Shown here: piece after piece, positions 1 to 8,375 of the stretch
Position numbering within the stretch: position 1 is the first letter of the stretch
How the letters are laid out: the number at the start of each line of letters is the position of its first letter
From: Lyngbya sp. PCC 8106
Lineage (GTDB): Bacteria; Cyanobacteriota; Cyanobacteriia; Cyanobacteriales; Microcoleaceae
Length of the DNA: 64,000 nt
Assembly (NCBI RefSeq): GCF_000169095.1
Contig: NZ_AAVU01000014.1
Span: forward strand, 62,001-126,000
Reading direction: 5' to 3'
Position numbers and translations under genes: made by a program
Notes under the pieces: model-generated
The model's database searches: none
Told to the model about the DNA's origin: nothing
Seen by the model: only the letters and a program-made list of their open reading frames with translations

Positions 1-444
1 CTTGAGTTACAACTTGATGCAGATTTGTGGGAAATTAGTCACGGTTTATGGGAAGGGAAATTTGAAGCCGAAATTGAACAACTTTATCCCGGACTTTTGC
101 AACAATGGAAAGTCGCTCCCGAAACGGTTCAAATGCCAGAAGGAGAGAATTTACAAGACATTTGGAGTCGTGTAGAAATCGCTTGGAAGCGTATTGTCAA
201 AGCCTACGATCAACAACCTGTTACTGGACTTGTTGTTGCTCACGATGCAGTTAATAAAGCCATTCTCGCTCAAGTTTTTAACTTACCTCCTGATAATTTT
301 TGGAACTTTAAACAAGGGAATGGGGCTGTAACCGTGATTGATTATCCGAATGGAATTAACGGTGATCCGGTTTTACAAGCATCTAATATTACTACTCATT
401 TATTTGAGGGAATTTTGGATAAAACCGCCGCCGGAGCATTATAA
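1..444 (+). CDS. Histidine phosphatase family protein, C-terminal part (5' end outside window)
   Basis: The reading frame is open from base 1, before the first ATG at 25, so the gene starts outside the window. The visible 147 residues are the C-terminal part of a histidine phosphatase (phosphoglycerate mutase/alpha-ribazole phosphatase superfamily). The segment LWEISHGLWEGK matches the region after the catalytic half, and VVAHDAVNKAIL carries the second conserved histidine of the family. The first RHG motif is not in the window. Cyanobacterial members often have two such domains; this would be the second. The substrate cannot be told from this part. It ends just before a palindrome and a 19-bp tandem repeat. 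Confidence 0.8.
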   Translation, partial: LELQLDADLWEISHGLWEGKFEAEIEQLYPGLLQQWKVAPETVQMPEGENLQDIWSRVEIAWKRIVKAYDQQPVTGLVVAHDAVNKAILAQVFNLPPDNFWNFKQGNGAVTVIDYPNGINGDPVLQASNITTHLFEGILDKTAAGAL

Positions 445-449
445 AGTAG

Positions 450-468
450 GGGCGCAAGGCTTGCGCCC
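450..468. repeat. Dispersed palindrome GGGCGCAAG-N-CTTGCGCCC, copy 1
   Basis: Perfect 9-bp arms (450-458 and 460-468) around one base. The same element recurs at 22835-22853 (perfect) and at 23352-23370 (two changes in the right arm). All three lie just after a gene or ahead of a KGK-type reading frame, which suggests a dispersed palindromic element of the genome. Confidence 0.8.
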
Positions 469-574
469 ATCAATCTTTCTTGCGCCCATCAATCTTTCTT
501 GCGCCCATCAATCTTTCTTGCGCCCATCAATCTTTCTTGCGCCCATCAATCTTTCTTGCGCCCATCAATCTTTC
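461..574. repeat. Six perfect tandem copies of a 19-bp unit
   Basis: The unit TTGCGCCCATCAATCTTTC is repeated six times without change between the phosphatase gene and the dihydroorotase-like gene. Each unit begins with TTGCGCCC, the right arm of the adjoining palindrome, so the array probably grew from that element. It is not a multiple of three and lies outside the genes, so copy number can vary freely. Confidence 0.95.
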
Positions 575-615
575 TTCAAACTAGAAATTTCAATTCTCAA
601 CTCTAAACTTAAATT

Positions 616-1932
616 ATGACCCATGAACTGCTTCAAAATGTTAGAATACTTGACCCCGAATCTGGAACCGATACTGTTGCAGATATTTTAATTAAAGAGG
701 GTGTTATTAGCGCAATTCAAACGAATCTTTCTCCCTCGTCTGATGTTGAAGTTCAAGACGCCAAAGGTTTAATATTAGGCCCAGGTTTAGTAGATTTATA
801 TAGCCACACGGGAGAACCAGGTTTTGAAGAACGAGAAACAATTTCTTCTTTGATTGACGCCGCAACCGCAGGAGGATTTACTCGCATCGCCCTTTTACCG
901 GATTCTATTCCGCCTGTTGATAATCCCGCAACGGTGAGTTTAATTCATCGTCTCGCCCAAAATACGCCTGCTTGTCAAGTTTATCTTTGGGGTGCTTTAA
1001 CGCAAGGTGTCGCCGGAAAACAAATGAGTCAACTGTCAGAATTAGCCACAACAGATATTATTGGTTTTGCAGATGGTCAACCGATTCAAGATTTGATATT
1101 ATTGCGACGATTACTGGAATATTTAAAGCCGTTGAATCAGCCTGTTGCTTTGTATGCTTGCGATCGCCAACTCGCGAGTAATGGGGTGATGCGCGAGGGA
1201 AATGAATCGATTTTGAGTGGTTTACCAGGAATTCCTGCTTATGCAGAAACAACCGCTATTTCTACTATTCTTGAAATCGTCGCCGCGACTCAAACTCCGG
1301 TTCATTTTATGCGAGTTTCAACGGCTCGGAGTGTAGAATTAATTCGAGATGCTAAAGCCAGAAAATTACCAATTACAGCCAGTACAACTTGGCTACATTT
1401 ATTACTCAATACTCAAGCTATTTGCGGCAAAAATCAGGGTTTACCCTTTTCAATGATCCCTTACGATCCCAACTTAAACCTCGATCCACCTTTAGGAACT
1501 CTTGAAGACCAAATGGCTTTAATTCAAGGGGTAAAATCTGGGGTAATTGATGCGATCGCCATTGATCATACCCCCTACACTTACGAAGAAAAAACAGTTG
1601 CTTTTGCGGATGCGCCAGCCGGTTCTATTGGGCTAGAATTAGCGTTACCTTTACTCTGGCAAACTTTTGTGAGTTCGGGTCAGTGGTCAGCGTTAGAATT
1701 GTGGCAAGCTTTGAGTACAAAACCCCTCAAATGTCTTGGAGAAAAACCGACAAGAATTGCCAATGGTAAACCGGCGGAACTGGCATTGTTTTCTCCTCAA
1801 ACCTCTTGGAAGGTTGAAGCAAAAACGCTGAACTCTTTATCGATAAATACATCTTGGTTTAGACAAGAAATTACAGGTAAAGTATTAACAACTTACCGTA
1901 ATAATTTTTATACTTCGTCAACAAAAAACTAA
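616..1932 (+). CDS. Dihydroorotase-like protein lacking metal ligands (pseudo-dihydroorotase)
   Basis: The 438-residue protein has the full amidohydrolase fold of dihydroorotase, the third enzyme of pyrimidine synthesis. The signature region reads DLYSHTGEPG (residues 60-69) where active enzymes have DxHxHFR-PG: the first His is Tyr62 and the substrate-binding Arg is Gly66. The segment that should carry the carboxylated Lys reads GFADGQP, and the next His region reads ALYACD. The later VHFMRVS and AIDHTPYT segments are kept. The protein therefore probably cannot bind the two metals. Inactive PyrC homologues are known in Pseudomonas as structural partners of aspartate carbamoyltransferase; a similar role here is inference. 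A canonical paralogue lies at 8376-9713. Confidence 0.8.
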   Translation: MTHELLQNVRILDPESGTDTVADILIKEGVISAIQTNLSPSSDVEVQDAKGLILGPGLVDLYSHTGEPGFEERETISSLIDAATAGGFTRIALLPDSIPPVDNPATVSLIHRLAQNTPACQVYLWGALTQGVAGKQMSQLSELATTDIIGFADGQPIQDLILLRRLLEYLKPLNQPVALYACDRQLASNGVMREGNESILSGLPGIPAYAETTAISTILEIVAATQTPVHFMRVSTARSVELIRDAKARKLPITASTTWLHLLLNTQAICGKNQGLPFSMIPYDPNLNLDPPLGTLEDQMALIQGVKSGVIDAIAIDHTPYTYEEKTVAFADAPAGSIGLELALPLLWQTFVSSGQWSALELWQALSTKPLKCLGEKPTRIANGKPAELALFSPQTSWKVEAKTLNSLSINTSWFRQEITGKVLTTYRNNFYTSSTKN

Positions 1933-2079
1933 ATATGACTAGAAGTTAAGAATTGATTCACATATTTTCTGTAAAGAACTATCAACAAAAATTGATTGGA
2001 TGAGTTTAATTAAGATTGATCAGCTATGATATAGAGAACAGTCCCCTTGTTTTAAATTCCAATCATTACCCGTCAGATA

Positions 2080-5000
2080 ATGTTAAACTCTATTCTATTA
2101 TCTAACATTTATATTCCTCACGGGCATTGTTATCTATGGCAACCTTCTCTCGTTAGCTTACATCTGATATCAGATGCTTTGATTGGTTTAAGCTATTACT
2201 TCATTCCCATTGCTTTACTAGGCTTACTCAAGCAACGCCAAGATACACCTTTTAGAGTGGTTTGGTTTCTATTTGCAGCCTTTATTATTACTTGTGGTAC
2301 TACTCATTTTATCGGTATTATTACACTCTGGTATCCGATTTATTGGATTTCGGGATTAACCAAAGCCTTAACTGCTATTGTTTCCATAATCACAGCCTTT
2401 AAGTTGATCTCGATTATTCCTCTAGCTTTGGCATTACCTAGTCCAACCCAACTTAAACAACTCAATCAAGAATTAAAAGAAAAAACACAATTTTTACAGA
2501 GTATTTATGAAGGAGTTGAACAAGCCATTTTTGTACTTGATGTAGTAGAAAATGGAATATTTCGTTATGTCAGTTATAATCCTGCGGCTGAAAGGTTTTC
2601 CGGTTTTTCAACTTCAGAAATTCAAGGAAAAACAGCAAATGAATTTATGCCAACCGCAGTTGCAAATCAGGTTAATCAGAAATTTCTAACCTGTTTAGAT
2701 GCCCAAGAAAGTATTACTTTTGAAGAACATTTGTTTTTTAAAGGTGAGGAAAGATGGTTTTTGACGACTTTAACACCATTACAAGATCCGCAGGGAAATA
2801 TTAAACAAATTATTGGGACTGCAACGAATATCAATGATCGCAAACAAGCCGAACAAAGACTACAGGAAAGTGAAGAACGTTTTCGTCGTGCTTTTGATGA
2901 TGCGGCGATTGGGAAGGCACTTGTTAGTTTAGAAGGTAATTTTTTTAAAGTCAATCAATCTCTCTGTGAACTGACAGGTTATTCTGAAGTTGAGTTACTC
3001 TCAATCAACTTTCAAAGTATTACTTTTCCTCAAGATTTAGAGATAGATTTAAACTATATCAAACAACTTATTGCTGGTGAAATTCGCACCTATAAAATGG
3101 AAAAGCGATATTTTCATAAAAACGGAGAGATTGTTTGGGTATTACTCAATGGTTCATTAGTTCGCAATGAACAGCAACAACCCCTTTATTTTATTGCTCA
3201 AATTCAAGATATTAGTGAACGCAAGCAATCTGAAAAATATCTGCAAAAATATGAACGGATTATCGCAGCAAACTCTGATGCAGTCTGCTTAGTAGATTGC
3301 AACTACACCTATAATTTAGCGAACTTAGCATATCTCAACTGGTATCATAAATCTCTTGATGAAGTCCTGGGAAATCAGGTGAGCAACGTTATTGGGGAAT
3401 CTCTGTTTGAACAAGTTGTTAAACCCAAGTTTGAAGCTTGTTTGACGGGTGAAATCATTCAATACGAAAGATGGTTTAACGATACAGACAACAGTCAACG
3501 AAAATTTATAAGCATTACCTATACTCCTTACCGCGAACTTGATCACAAGATTACAGGTATTGTCGTTAGTATTCGTGACCTCACCGCACTCAAGCTCACA
3601 GAAGAATCTCTACGCCAAACTGAAGAACGACTCCAATTAATCGCTAGCAATATACCGGGAGTGATGTATACTATAGTCGAAGAATTAGACGAGACATGGA
3701 CTTTTGAATATCTGAGTGAAGGTTGCCATGAAGTGCTTGGAGTGGAAGCCAAAGATGCGATCGCAAATGCAAACCAAATTATGCAGCGAATTCATCCTGA
3801 AGATCTTCCAAAACATAATCAAGCCGCTACGATAAGTAAACAAAACCTCACTCCATTTTCTGAAGAATGGCGATATATTTTACCGTCCGGTCAAGTTCGA
3901 TGGATTCTAGATAACGCTCGTCCTAAACGCCGTGAAAATGGCGAAACAGTTTGGCATGGCGTGATGCTTGATATTAGCGATGGCAAACAAGCTGAAATCG
4001 CTCTGCAAGAAAGTCAAGAAAGGCTTTACCGCACCCTAGAAGCGGGGCGAATTATTTGTTGGGAAGAAGATTTAATCAGTCAAGAAGTCAGCGGTTGGGG
4101 TAAAAATATTGCGGACAATTGGAAAGCAAATTTTTGGAAATATCCCCTAGAATTTGCGCCTGAAGGTATTTATTTTGAAGATCGCGATCGCGCTGTAGAA
4201 GCAAAAGAAAATGCGATCAAAACTAAAGGAGAGTTTCAAGTCGAGCATCGGTTGACAGGCTTTCCCGAAAAAATTTGGATGCTGGCTAAAGGGAAAGCAG
4301 TTGTTAATAATGACGGAGAAGTGACTCGTGTGGTTGGGGTTGCCATTGATATTAGCGATCGCAAAGCTGCTGAAACTGAGTTAGTGAAAGCCAAAGAAGC
4401 GGCTGAAGTGGCGAATCAAGCGAAAAGCATTTTTCTAGCTAACATGAGTCACGAATTACGTTCTCCTCTCAATGCGATTCTTGGTTTTACTCAAGTTATA
4501 AATGGGAGTTCTAACCTAACAACACAACAACAAAATAATCTGAATATTATTCAACGCAGTGGAGAACATTTATTAGGGTTAATTAACGAGATTCTAGATT
4601 TATCTAAAATAGAAGCTGGAAAAATTATTTTAATCCAAGAACCTTTTGATTTGTGGAAGTTAATCGAAGAACTTCAAGATTTATTTAGAATCAAAGCATC
4701 TCAAAAAAATCTAAAATTAACCGTTATAATTAATCCTAACCTCCCTCGTTATATTCAAACTGATCGGGTTAAGTTACGTCAAATTTTAATTAACCTGCTC
4801 AGTAATGCGATAAAATTTACTCAGAAAGGTACTGTCTGCCTCGAAGCTGACTTGAGTGAGACTTCTCCGGTTTGTTTGATAGGAACTGAAACCCTTCCAG
4901 TACAACTGCATTTTCGAGTCAGTGATACAGGTGTCGGCATCGAACCTGACGAAATCGATAATTTATTCAGTCCATTTGTACAAACTCAATCTGGAATTCA

Positions 5001-5859
5001 ATCTCAGCAAGGAACAGGTTTGGGTTTGGCAATTTGTAAGGGTTATATTAAACTATTTGGAGGTAAAATAGAAGTTCATTCTCAGCCCCGAGTCGGAACC
5101 GTATTTGATCTTGAAATGCCCGCTTTACCTGTTGATATTGCAGAGATTATCCCTGAAAATTCTTCACAAAGTCAAGTGATTGGCTTACAACCCAACCAAC
5201 CTCTTTATCGAATTTTAATTGTAGATGACGAGCCATACAATCGCCAACTCTTAGAACAAATTTTGACACCTGTGGGGTTTGAACTGCAAACGGCAAACAA
5301 CGGTTTAGAAGCCATTGATCAATGGCAAAATTTTCAACCTGACTTGATTTGGATGGACTTGAAAATGCCTGTTCTAGATGGCTATGAAGCAATACGGCAA
5401 ATTCGCCAACTCGAACAACAAAATCAAGCATCTGCTTCCCCTCGAACGGTGATTATTGCCTTAACTGCAAGTGCCTATAACTATCAAAAAGAAGCCGCCC
5501 TCCAAGCCGGTTGTGATGATTTTGTTTATAAGCCTTTACAAGTGACGGTGATCTTGAATAAAATGACAGAATATCTGGGAGTACAGTATCTTTATAAACA
5601 GATTCACCAGGCATCCCAAACCGTGAATTGGGAAAATGATTTATCACAAACTCAGTCTCAACTGGCAACGTTATCATCTGAATGGAAATCGAGGCTACAG
5701 GAAGCGGTACTCTCACTCGATGGAGAAGAAATCAATCATCTCATTAGAGAAATTTTACCCGAACACGAAAACCTAGCAAACTATCTAAAATTTCAGACTG
5801 AAAACTTCAACTATGAACCCATTCTTCAACTACTCGCAACTCAGGAAAATAATTCATGA
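2080..5859 (+). CDS. Hybrid sensor histidine kinase with ethylene-receptor-type membrane sensor
   Basis: The 1259-residue protein starts with a three-helix membrane domain of the ETR1 type. Asp32, Tyr39, Ile42-Pro43, Cys72 and His76 all sit at a constant offset of seven from the ETR1 copper/ethylene residues (25, 32, 35-36, 65, 69). About five PAS domains follow (roughly 139-256, 263-382, 388-510, 515-640, 650-770). Next come a HisKA domain with SHELRSPLN (His791), an ATPase with SNAIKFT, DTGVGI and GTGLGLAI, and a receiver with Asp1093 in WMDLKMP. The best-known cyanobacterial relative is Slr1212 (SynEtr1/UirS) of Synechocystis. The stop overlaps the next gene (ATGA), so the two are co-translated. 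All catalytic motifs look intact. Ligand (ethylene or UV through a bilin) is not decided by sequence. Confidence 0.93.
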   Translation: MLNSILLSNIYIPHGHCYLWQPSLVSLHLISDALIGLSYYFIPIALLGLLKQRQDTPFRVVWFLFAAFIITCGTTHFIGIITLWYPIYWISGLTKALTAIVSIITAFKLISIIPLALALPSPTQLKQLNQELKEKTQFLQSIYEGVEQAIFVLDVVENGIFRYVSYNPAAERFSGFSTSEIQGKTANEFMPTAVANQVNQKFLTCLDAQESITFEEHLFFKGEERWFLTTLTPLQDPQGNIKQIIGTATNINDRKQAEQRLQESEERFRRAFDDAAIGKALVSLEGNFFKVNQSLCELTGYSEVELLSINFQSITFPQDLEIDLNYIKQLIAGEIRTYKMEKRYFHKNGEIVWVLLNGSLVRNEQQQPLYFIAQIQDISERKQSEKYLQKYERIIAANSDAVCLVDCNYTYNLANLAYLNWYHKSLDEVLGNQVSNVIGESLFEQVVKPKFEACLTGEIIQYERWFNDTDNSQRKFISITYTPYRELDHKITGIVVSIRDLTALKLTEESLRQTEERLQLIASNIPGVMYTIVEELDETWTFEYLSEGCHEVLGVEAKDAIANANQIMQRIHPEDLPKHNQAATISKQNLTPFSEEWRYILPSGQVRWILDNARPKRRENGETVWHGVMLDISDGKQAEIALQESQERLYRTLEAGRIICWEEDLISQEVSGWGKNIADNWKANFWKYPLEFAPEGIYFEDRDRAVEAKENAIKTKGEFQVEHRLTGFPEKIWMLAKGKAVVNNDGEVTRVVGVAIDISDRKAAETELVKAKEAAEVANQAKSIFLANMSHELRSPLNAILGFTQVINGSSNLTTQQQNNLNIIQRSGEHLLGLINEILDLSKIEAGKIILIQEPFDLWKLIEELQDLFRIKASQKNLKLTVIINPNLPRYIQTDRVKLRQILINLLSNAIKFTQKGTVCLEADLSETSPVCLIGTETLPVQLHFRVSDTGVGIEPDEIDNLFSPFVQTQSGIQSQQGTGLGLAICKGYIKLFGGKIEVHSQPRVGTVFDLEMPALPVDIAEIIPENSSQSQVIGLQPNQPLYRILIVDDEPYNRQLLEQILTPVGFELQTANNGLEAIDQWQNFQPDLIWMDLKMPVLDGYEAIRQIRQLEQQNQASASPRTVIIALTASAYNYQKEAALQAGCDDFVYKPLQVTVILNKMTEYLGVQYLYKQIHQASQTVNWENDLSQTQSQLATLSSEWKSRLQEAVLSLDGEEINHLIREILPEHENLANYLKFQTENFNYEPILQLLATQENNS

Positions 5860-7415
5860 CATCTTCAAGTGAACCGTCAGTTCAGGTAACAAGAGCAAAA
5901 ATTCTAGTTGTAGATGATTTACCCGAAAATTTACGTCTACTGCAAGATATTTTAGTTCAACAGGGCTATGATGTCCGATTTGCCAATAGTGGAAAATTAG
6001 CACTATTAAGTTTAAGCCGTTTTCAGCCAGACTTGATTTTACTTGATATTATGATGCCAGATCTTGATGGCTTTACCGTGTGTCAACAGTTAAAAGCCAA
6101 TCGAGAAACCGAGAATATTCCCGTAATTTTTATGAGTGCGTTAGATGATGGCAGCAATAAAGTCAAAGGATTTCAAGTCGGTGGAAATGATTATATAACC
6201 AAACCCTTTATCACAGAAGAAGTCCTGGCCCGAATTCGTTACCAAATTTCTCTACAAACGTTACAACGGCAACTTCAACACAAAAATCAGGAGTTAATTC
6301 AGCAAAACGAACAATTACAACAGGCGCAACATGAAACCCAATTTTTACTCCAAGCAATTTGGGCGATAGAAAAGTCACAAACCCTCGAAGAAGCAATTAG
6401 TAGTATTTTAGATGTTATCTGTCAAAATATTTGTTGGGACTATGGCGAGGGTTGGCTACCCAACCCAGACAAAGGTGTATTAGAATATATTCCTCAGTTC
6501 CAAAGTTGTTCTGCTGCTTTCGAGAGATTTCAAAAGCAAAGTCGCTTGATTACCTTTGCCTCTGGCGAAGGATTACCGGGACGAATTTGGCAATCTCATA
6601 AACCCGAATGGATAGAAGATTGTTCGACTTGTTCGGAGCCAGTTTATCTGCGAACTCAACTGGTTGTCGATGCTGGACTCAAGGCCGTTTTTGGTGTCCC
6701 TGTTGTCGAGTCTGAAAAGTTGCTGGCAATATTAGTCTTTTATCACACTCAAGCTATTCCCTATCAAAGTCGGATAGTTGAATTAATTCAAGCCGTAGCG
6801 ACTCAACTCAGTTCTTCTCTACAACAAGCCCAACTCAAACAAAAACTTCAACGGGCAAACCAAGAACTCGAATTGTTAGCCAATCTTGATGGGTTGACTC
6901 AAATCGCCAATCGTCGGCATTTTGACTATCACTTACAACAAGAATGGCAACGGATGCAACGACTCCAGTTACCCTTGTCATTGATTTTGTGCGACGTTGA
7001 TTATTTTAAACGATATAACGATTGTTACGGTCATTTAGCTGGAGATGATTGTTTAATTCAAGTGGCTCAAACGCTTTATCAGTCTATGCAACGAGCAGCA
7101 GATATCGTTGCCCGCTACGGGGGAGAAGAATTCGCGATTATTTTACCCTACACTGATACCCCAGGCGCTATTGCTGTGGCGGAACGGATTCGCACCTGTA
7201 TTTTAGAGTTGCAAATCCCCCATGCAGATTCTCAAATTAGCCCGATTGTGACAATTAGTTTGGGAGTGAGTAGTCTGATTCCGACTTCTAGTTGTTCTCC
7301 CCAATGCCTGATCCAACTCGCCGATGAAGCCCTCTACCAAGCAAAACAAAGCGGACGCAATACCTATGCCGTGACGCCCGCTATTTCAGTTCAACAAACC
7401 CATTTCCGTGAGTAA
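5856..7415 (+). CDS. Response regulator with REC, GAF and GGDEF domains (diguanylate cyclase)
   Basis: The 519-residue protein has a receiver (about 1-125, phospho-acceptor Asp64 in LLDIMMP, Lys in TKPF), a coiled linker, a GAF-like domain (about 165-330) and a GGDEF domain (about 340-505). The active loop GGEEF is at 422-426 and a product-inhibition site RxxD at 413-416, five residues ahead, so cyclic-di-GMP synthesis with feedback control is expected. Its start overlaps the stop of the preceding kinase by four bases. It is therefore the obvious partner of that ethylene-receptor-type kinase, and phosphorylation of Asp64 would regulate the cyclase. It is followed two bases later by lepB in the opposite direction. 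Confidence 0.93.
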   Translation: MTSSSEPSVQVTRAKILVVDDLPENLRLLQDILVQQGYDVRFANSGKLALLSLSRFQPDLILLDIMMPDLDGFTVCQQLKANRETENIPVIFMSALDDGSNKVKGFQVGGNDYITKPFITEEVLARIRYQISLQTLQRQLQHKNQELIQQNEQLQQAQHETQFLLQAIWAIEKSQTLEEAISSILDVICQNICWDYGEGWLPNPDKGVLEYIPQFQSCSAAFERFQKQSRLITFASGEGLPGRIWQSHKPEWIEDCSTCSEPVYLRTQLVVDAGLKAVFGVPVVESEKLLAILVFYHTQAIPYQSRIVELIQAVATQLSSSLQQAQLKQKLQRANQELELLANLDGLTQIANRRHFDYHLQQEWQRMQRLQLPLSLILCDVDYFKRYNDCYGHLAGDDCLIQVAQTLYQSMQRAADIVARYGGEEFAIILPYTDTPGAIAVAERIRTCILELQIPHADSQISPIVTISLGVSSLIPTSSCSPQCLIQLADEALYQAKQSGRNTYAVTPAISVQQTHFRE

Positions 7416-7417
7416 GC

Positions 7418-8038
7418 TTATTGAGGTTGAGGTTGAGGTGCAGACGGAGACGCATACAACGGACTTTCATCAAGCCCACCCACCCGGTTAGGTGGCCAAA
7501 ACCGAACGATCGCTCGGCCAATAATATTATCCCGAGGCACATATCCCCAATAGTGGCTATCGTAGCTATTATTACGGTTATCTCCGAGAACCAGGTAGCT
7601 ATCTTTAGGAACCTTTTCAGGTCCCCAGTTGTATTGAGGTTCTTCAGCGATGTATTTTTCCGCTAAGGGTTGACCATCGACAAAAACCAACCCATCTCGA
7701 ACTTCGACTTCTTCACCCGGTAAACCAATAATCCGTTTGATAAAAGCATCTTTGTACTGGGTTTTGAGTTGATCCGTCGGAGAGAACACCACCACATCTC
7801 CGCGATCAGGATTTTGAAACTTATACCCCAACTTATCAATAATCAAGCGATCATTGATTTCTAAAGTCGGTAACATTGAACCCGAGGGAATATAACGGGC
7901 TTCTGCTACAAAAGTACGAATCCCCAAGGCTAAAACAATACTGAGTCCAATCGTTTTAAACCCCTCAACCCAGACATTTTCTGAATGATCTTGAGGAGGA
8001 TGATTATTGGGTGGCTCTTGATTTTGAAGGCTACTCAT
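7418..8038 (-). CDS. lepB: Signal peptidase I
   Basis: The protein removes signal peptides from exported proteins at the membrane. One N-terminal transmembrane helix (TIGLSIVLALGIRTFVA) is followed by the catalytic serine in IPSGSMLPTL and the catalytic lysine in KRIIGLPGE. The later box GDNRNNSYDSHYWG is typical of the family. The open frame reaches a TTG at 8053, but the ATG at 8038 gives a 206-residue product with the expected cytoplasmic tail and is preferred. The C-terminus ends in a Pro-Gln run. The gene converges with the diguanylate cyclase gene, with only two bases between. Confidence 0.93.
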   Translation of the reverse strand: MSSLQNQEPPNNHPPQDHSENVWVEGFKTIGLSIVLALGIRTFVAEARYIPSGSMLPTLEINDRLIIDKLGYKFQNPDRGDVVVFSPTDQLKTQYKDAFIKRIIGLPGEEVEVRDGLVFVDGQPLAEKYIAEEPQYNWGPEKVPKDSYLVLGDNRNNSYDSHYWGYVPRDNIIGRAIVRFWPPNRVGGLDESPLYASPSAPQPQPQ

Positions 8039-8375
8039 AGGCCGTATGTGCAAGCAATTTTAAGAAAGGTTGATATCGCGGACAAGAAACTCTAAATTAA
8101 TAATTTGAGGTGTGCCATGAATTATAGTGCAGACATGATCACTTTGTCGAAACCTGGACTCAATCGCAGCATCGCTCCTTGAGAAACTCAATCGTCTTTA
8201 CTGTTTCTTGTACACCTCAATCTAGTGAGGTGATGTAGTCCATTCTATCAAATTGATCAGGCGATCGCCTATAGCCCCTTGACTATAACAGATTGCAAAG
8301 GTTCCAGTTCACTGTTCACGGGTCAGCAATTGATCAATTGCCCCGACACTCTATTACCAATGACTATTTAATGCC
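8039..8375. other. Intergenic region between lepB and pyrC
   Basis: This divergent spacer must hold the promoters of lepB and pyrC. It contains one HIP1 site (GCGATCGC near 8261) and a short palindrome (CAATTGATCAATTG near 8328-8341). I see no gene or RNA in it. Confidence 0.6.

Noticed and set aside
338..619. Open frame of 93 codons over the phosphatase end and the tandem array
   Set aside because: It is only the translation of the 19-bp repeats in one frame; it has no ribosome site and no family features.
2080..5859. Phytochrome or cyanobacteriochrome GAF in the hybrid kinase
   Set aside because: The soluble domains follow the PAS/PAC pattern; I see no bilin-binding Cys-His GAF motif.
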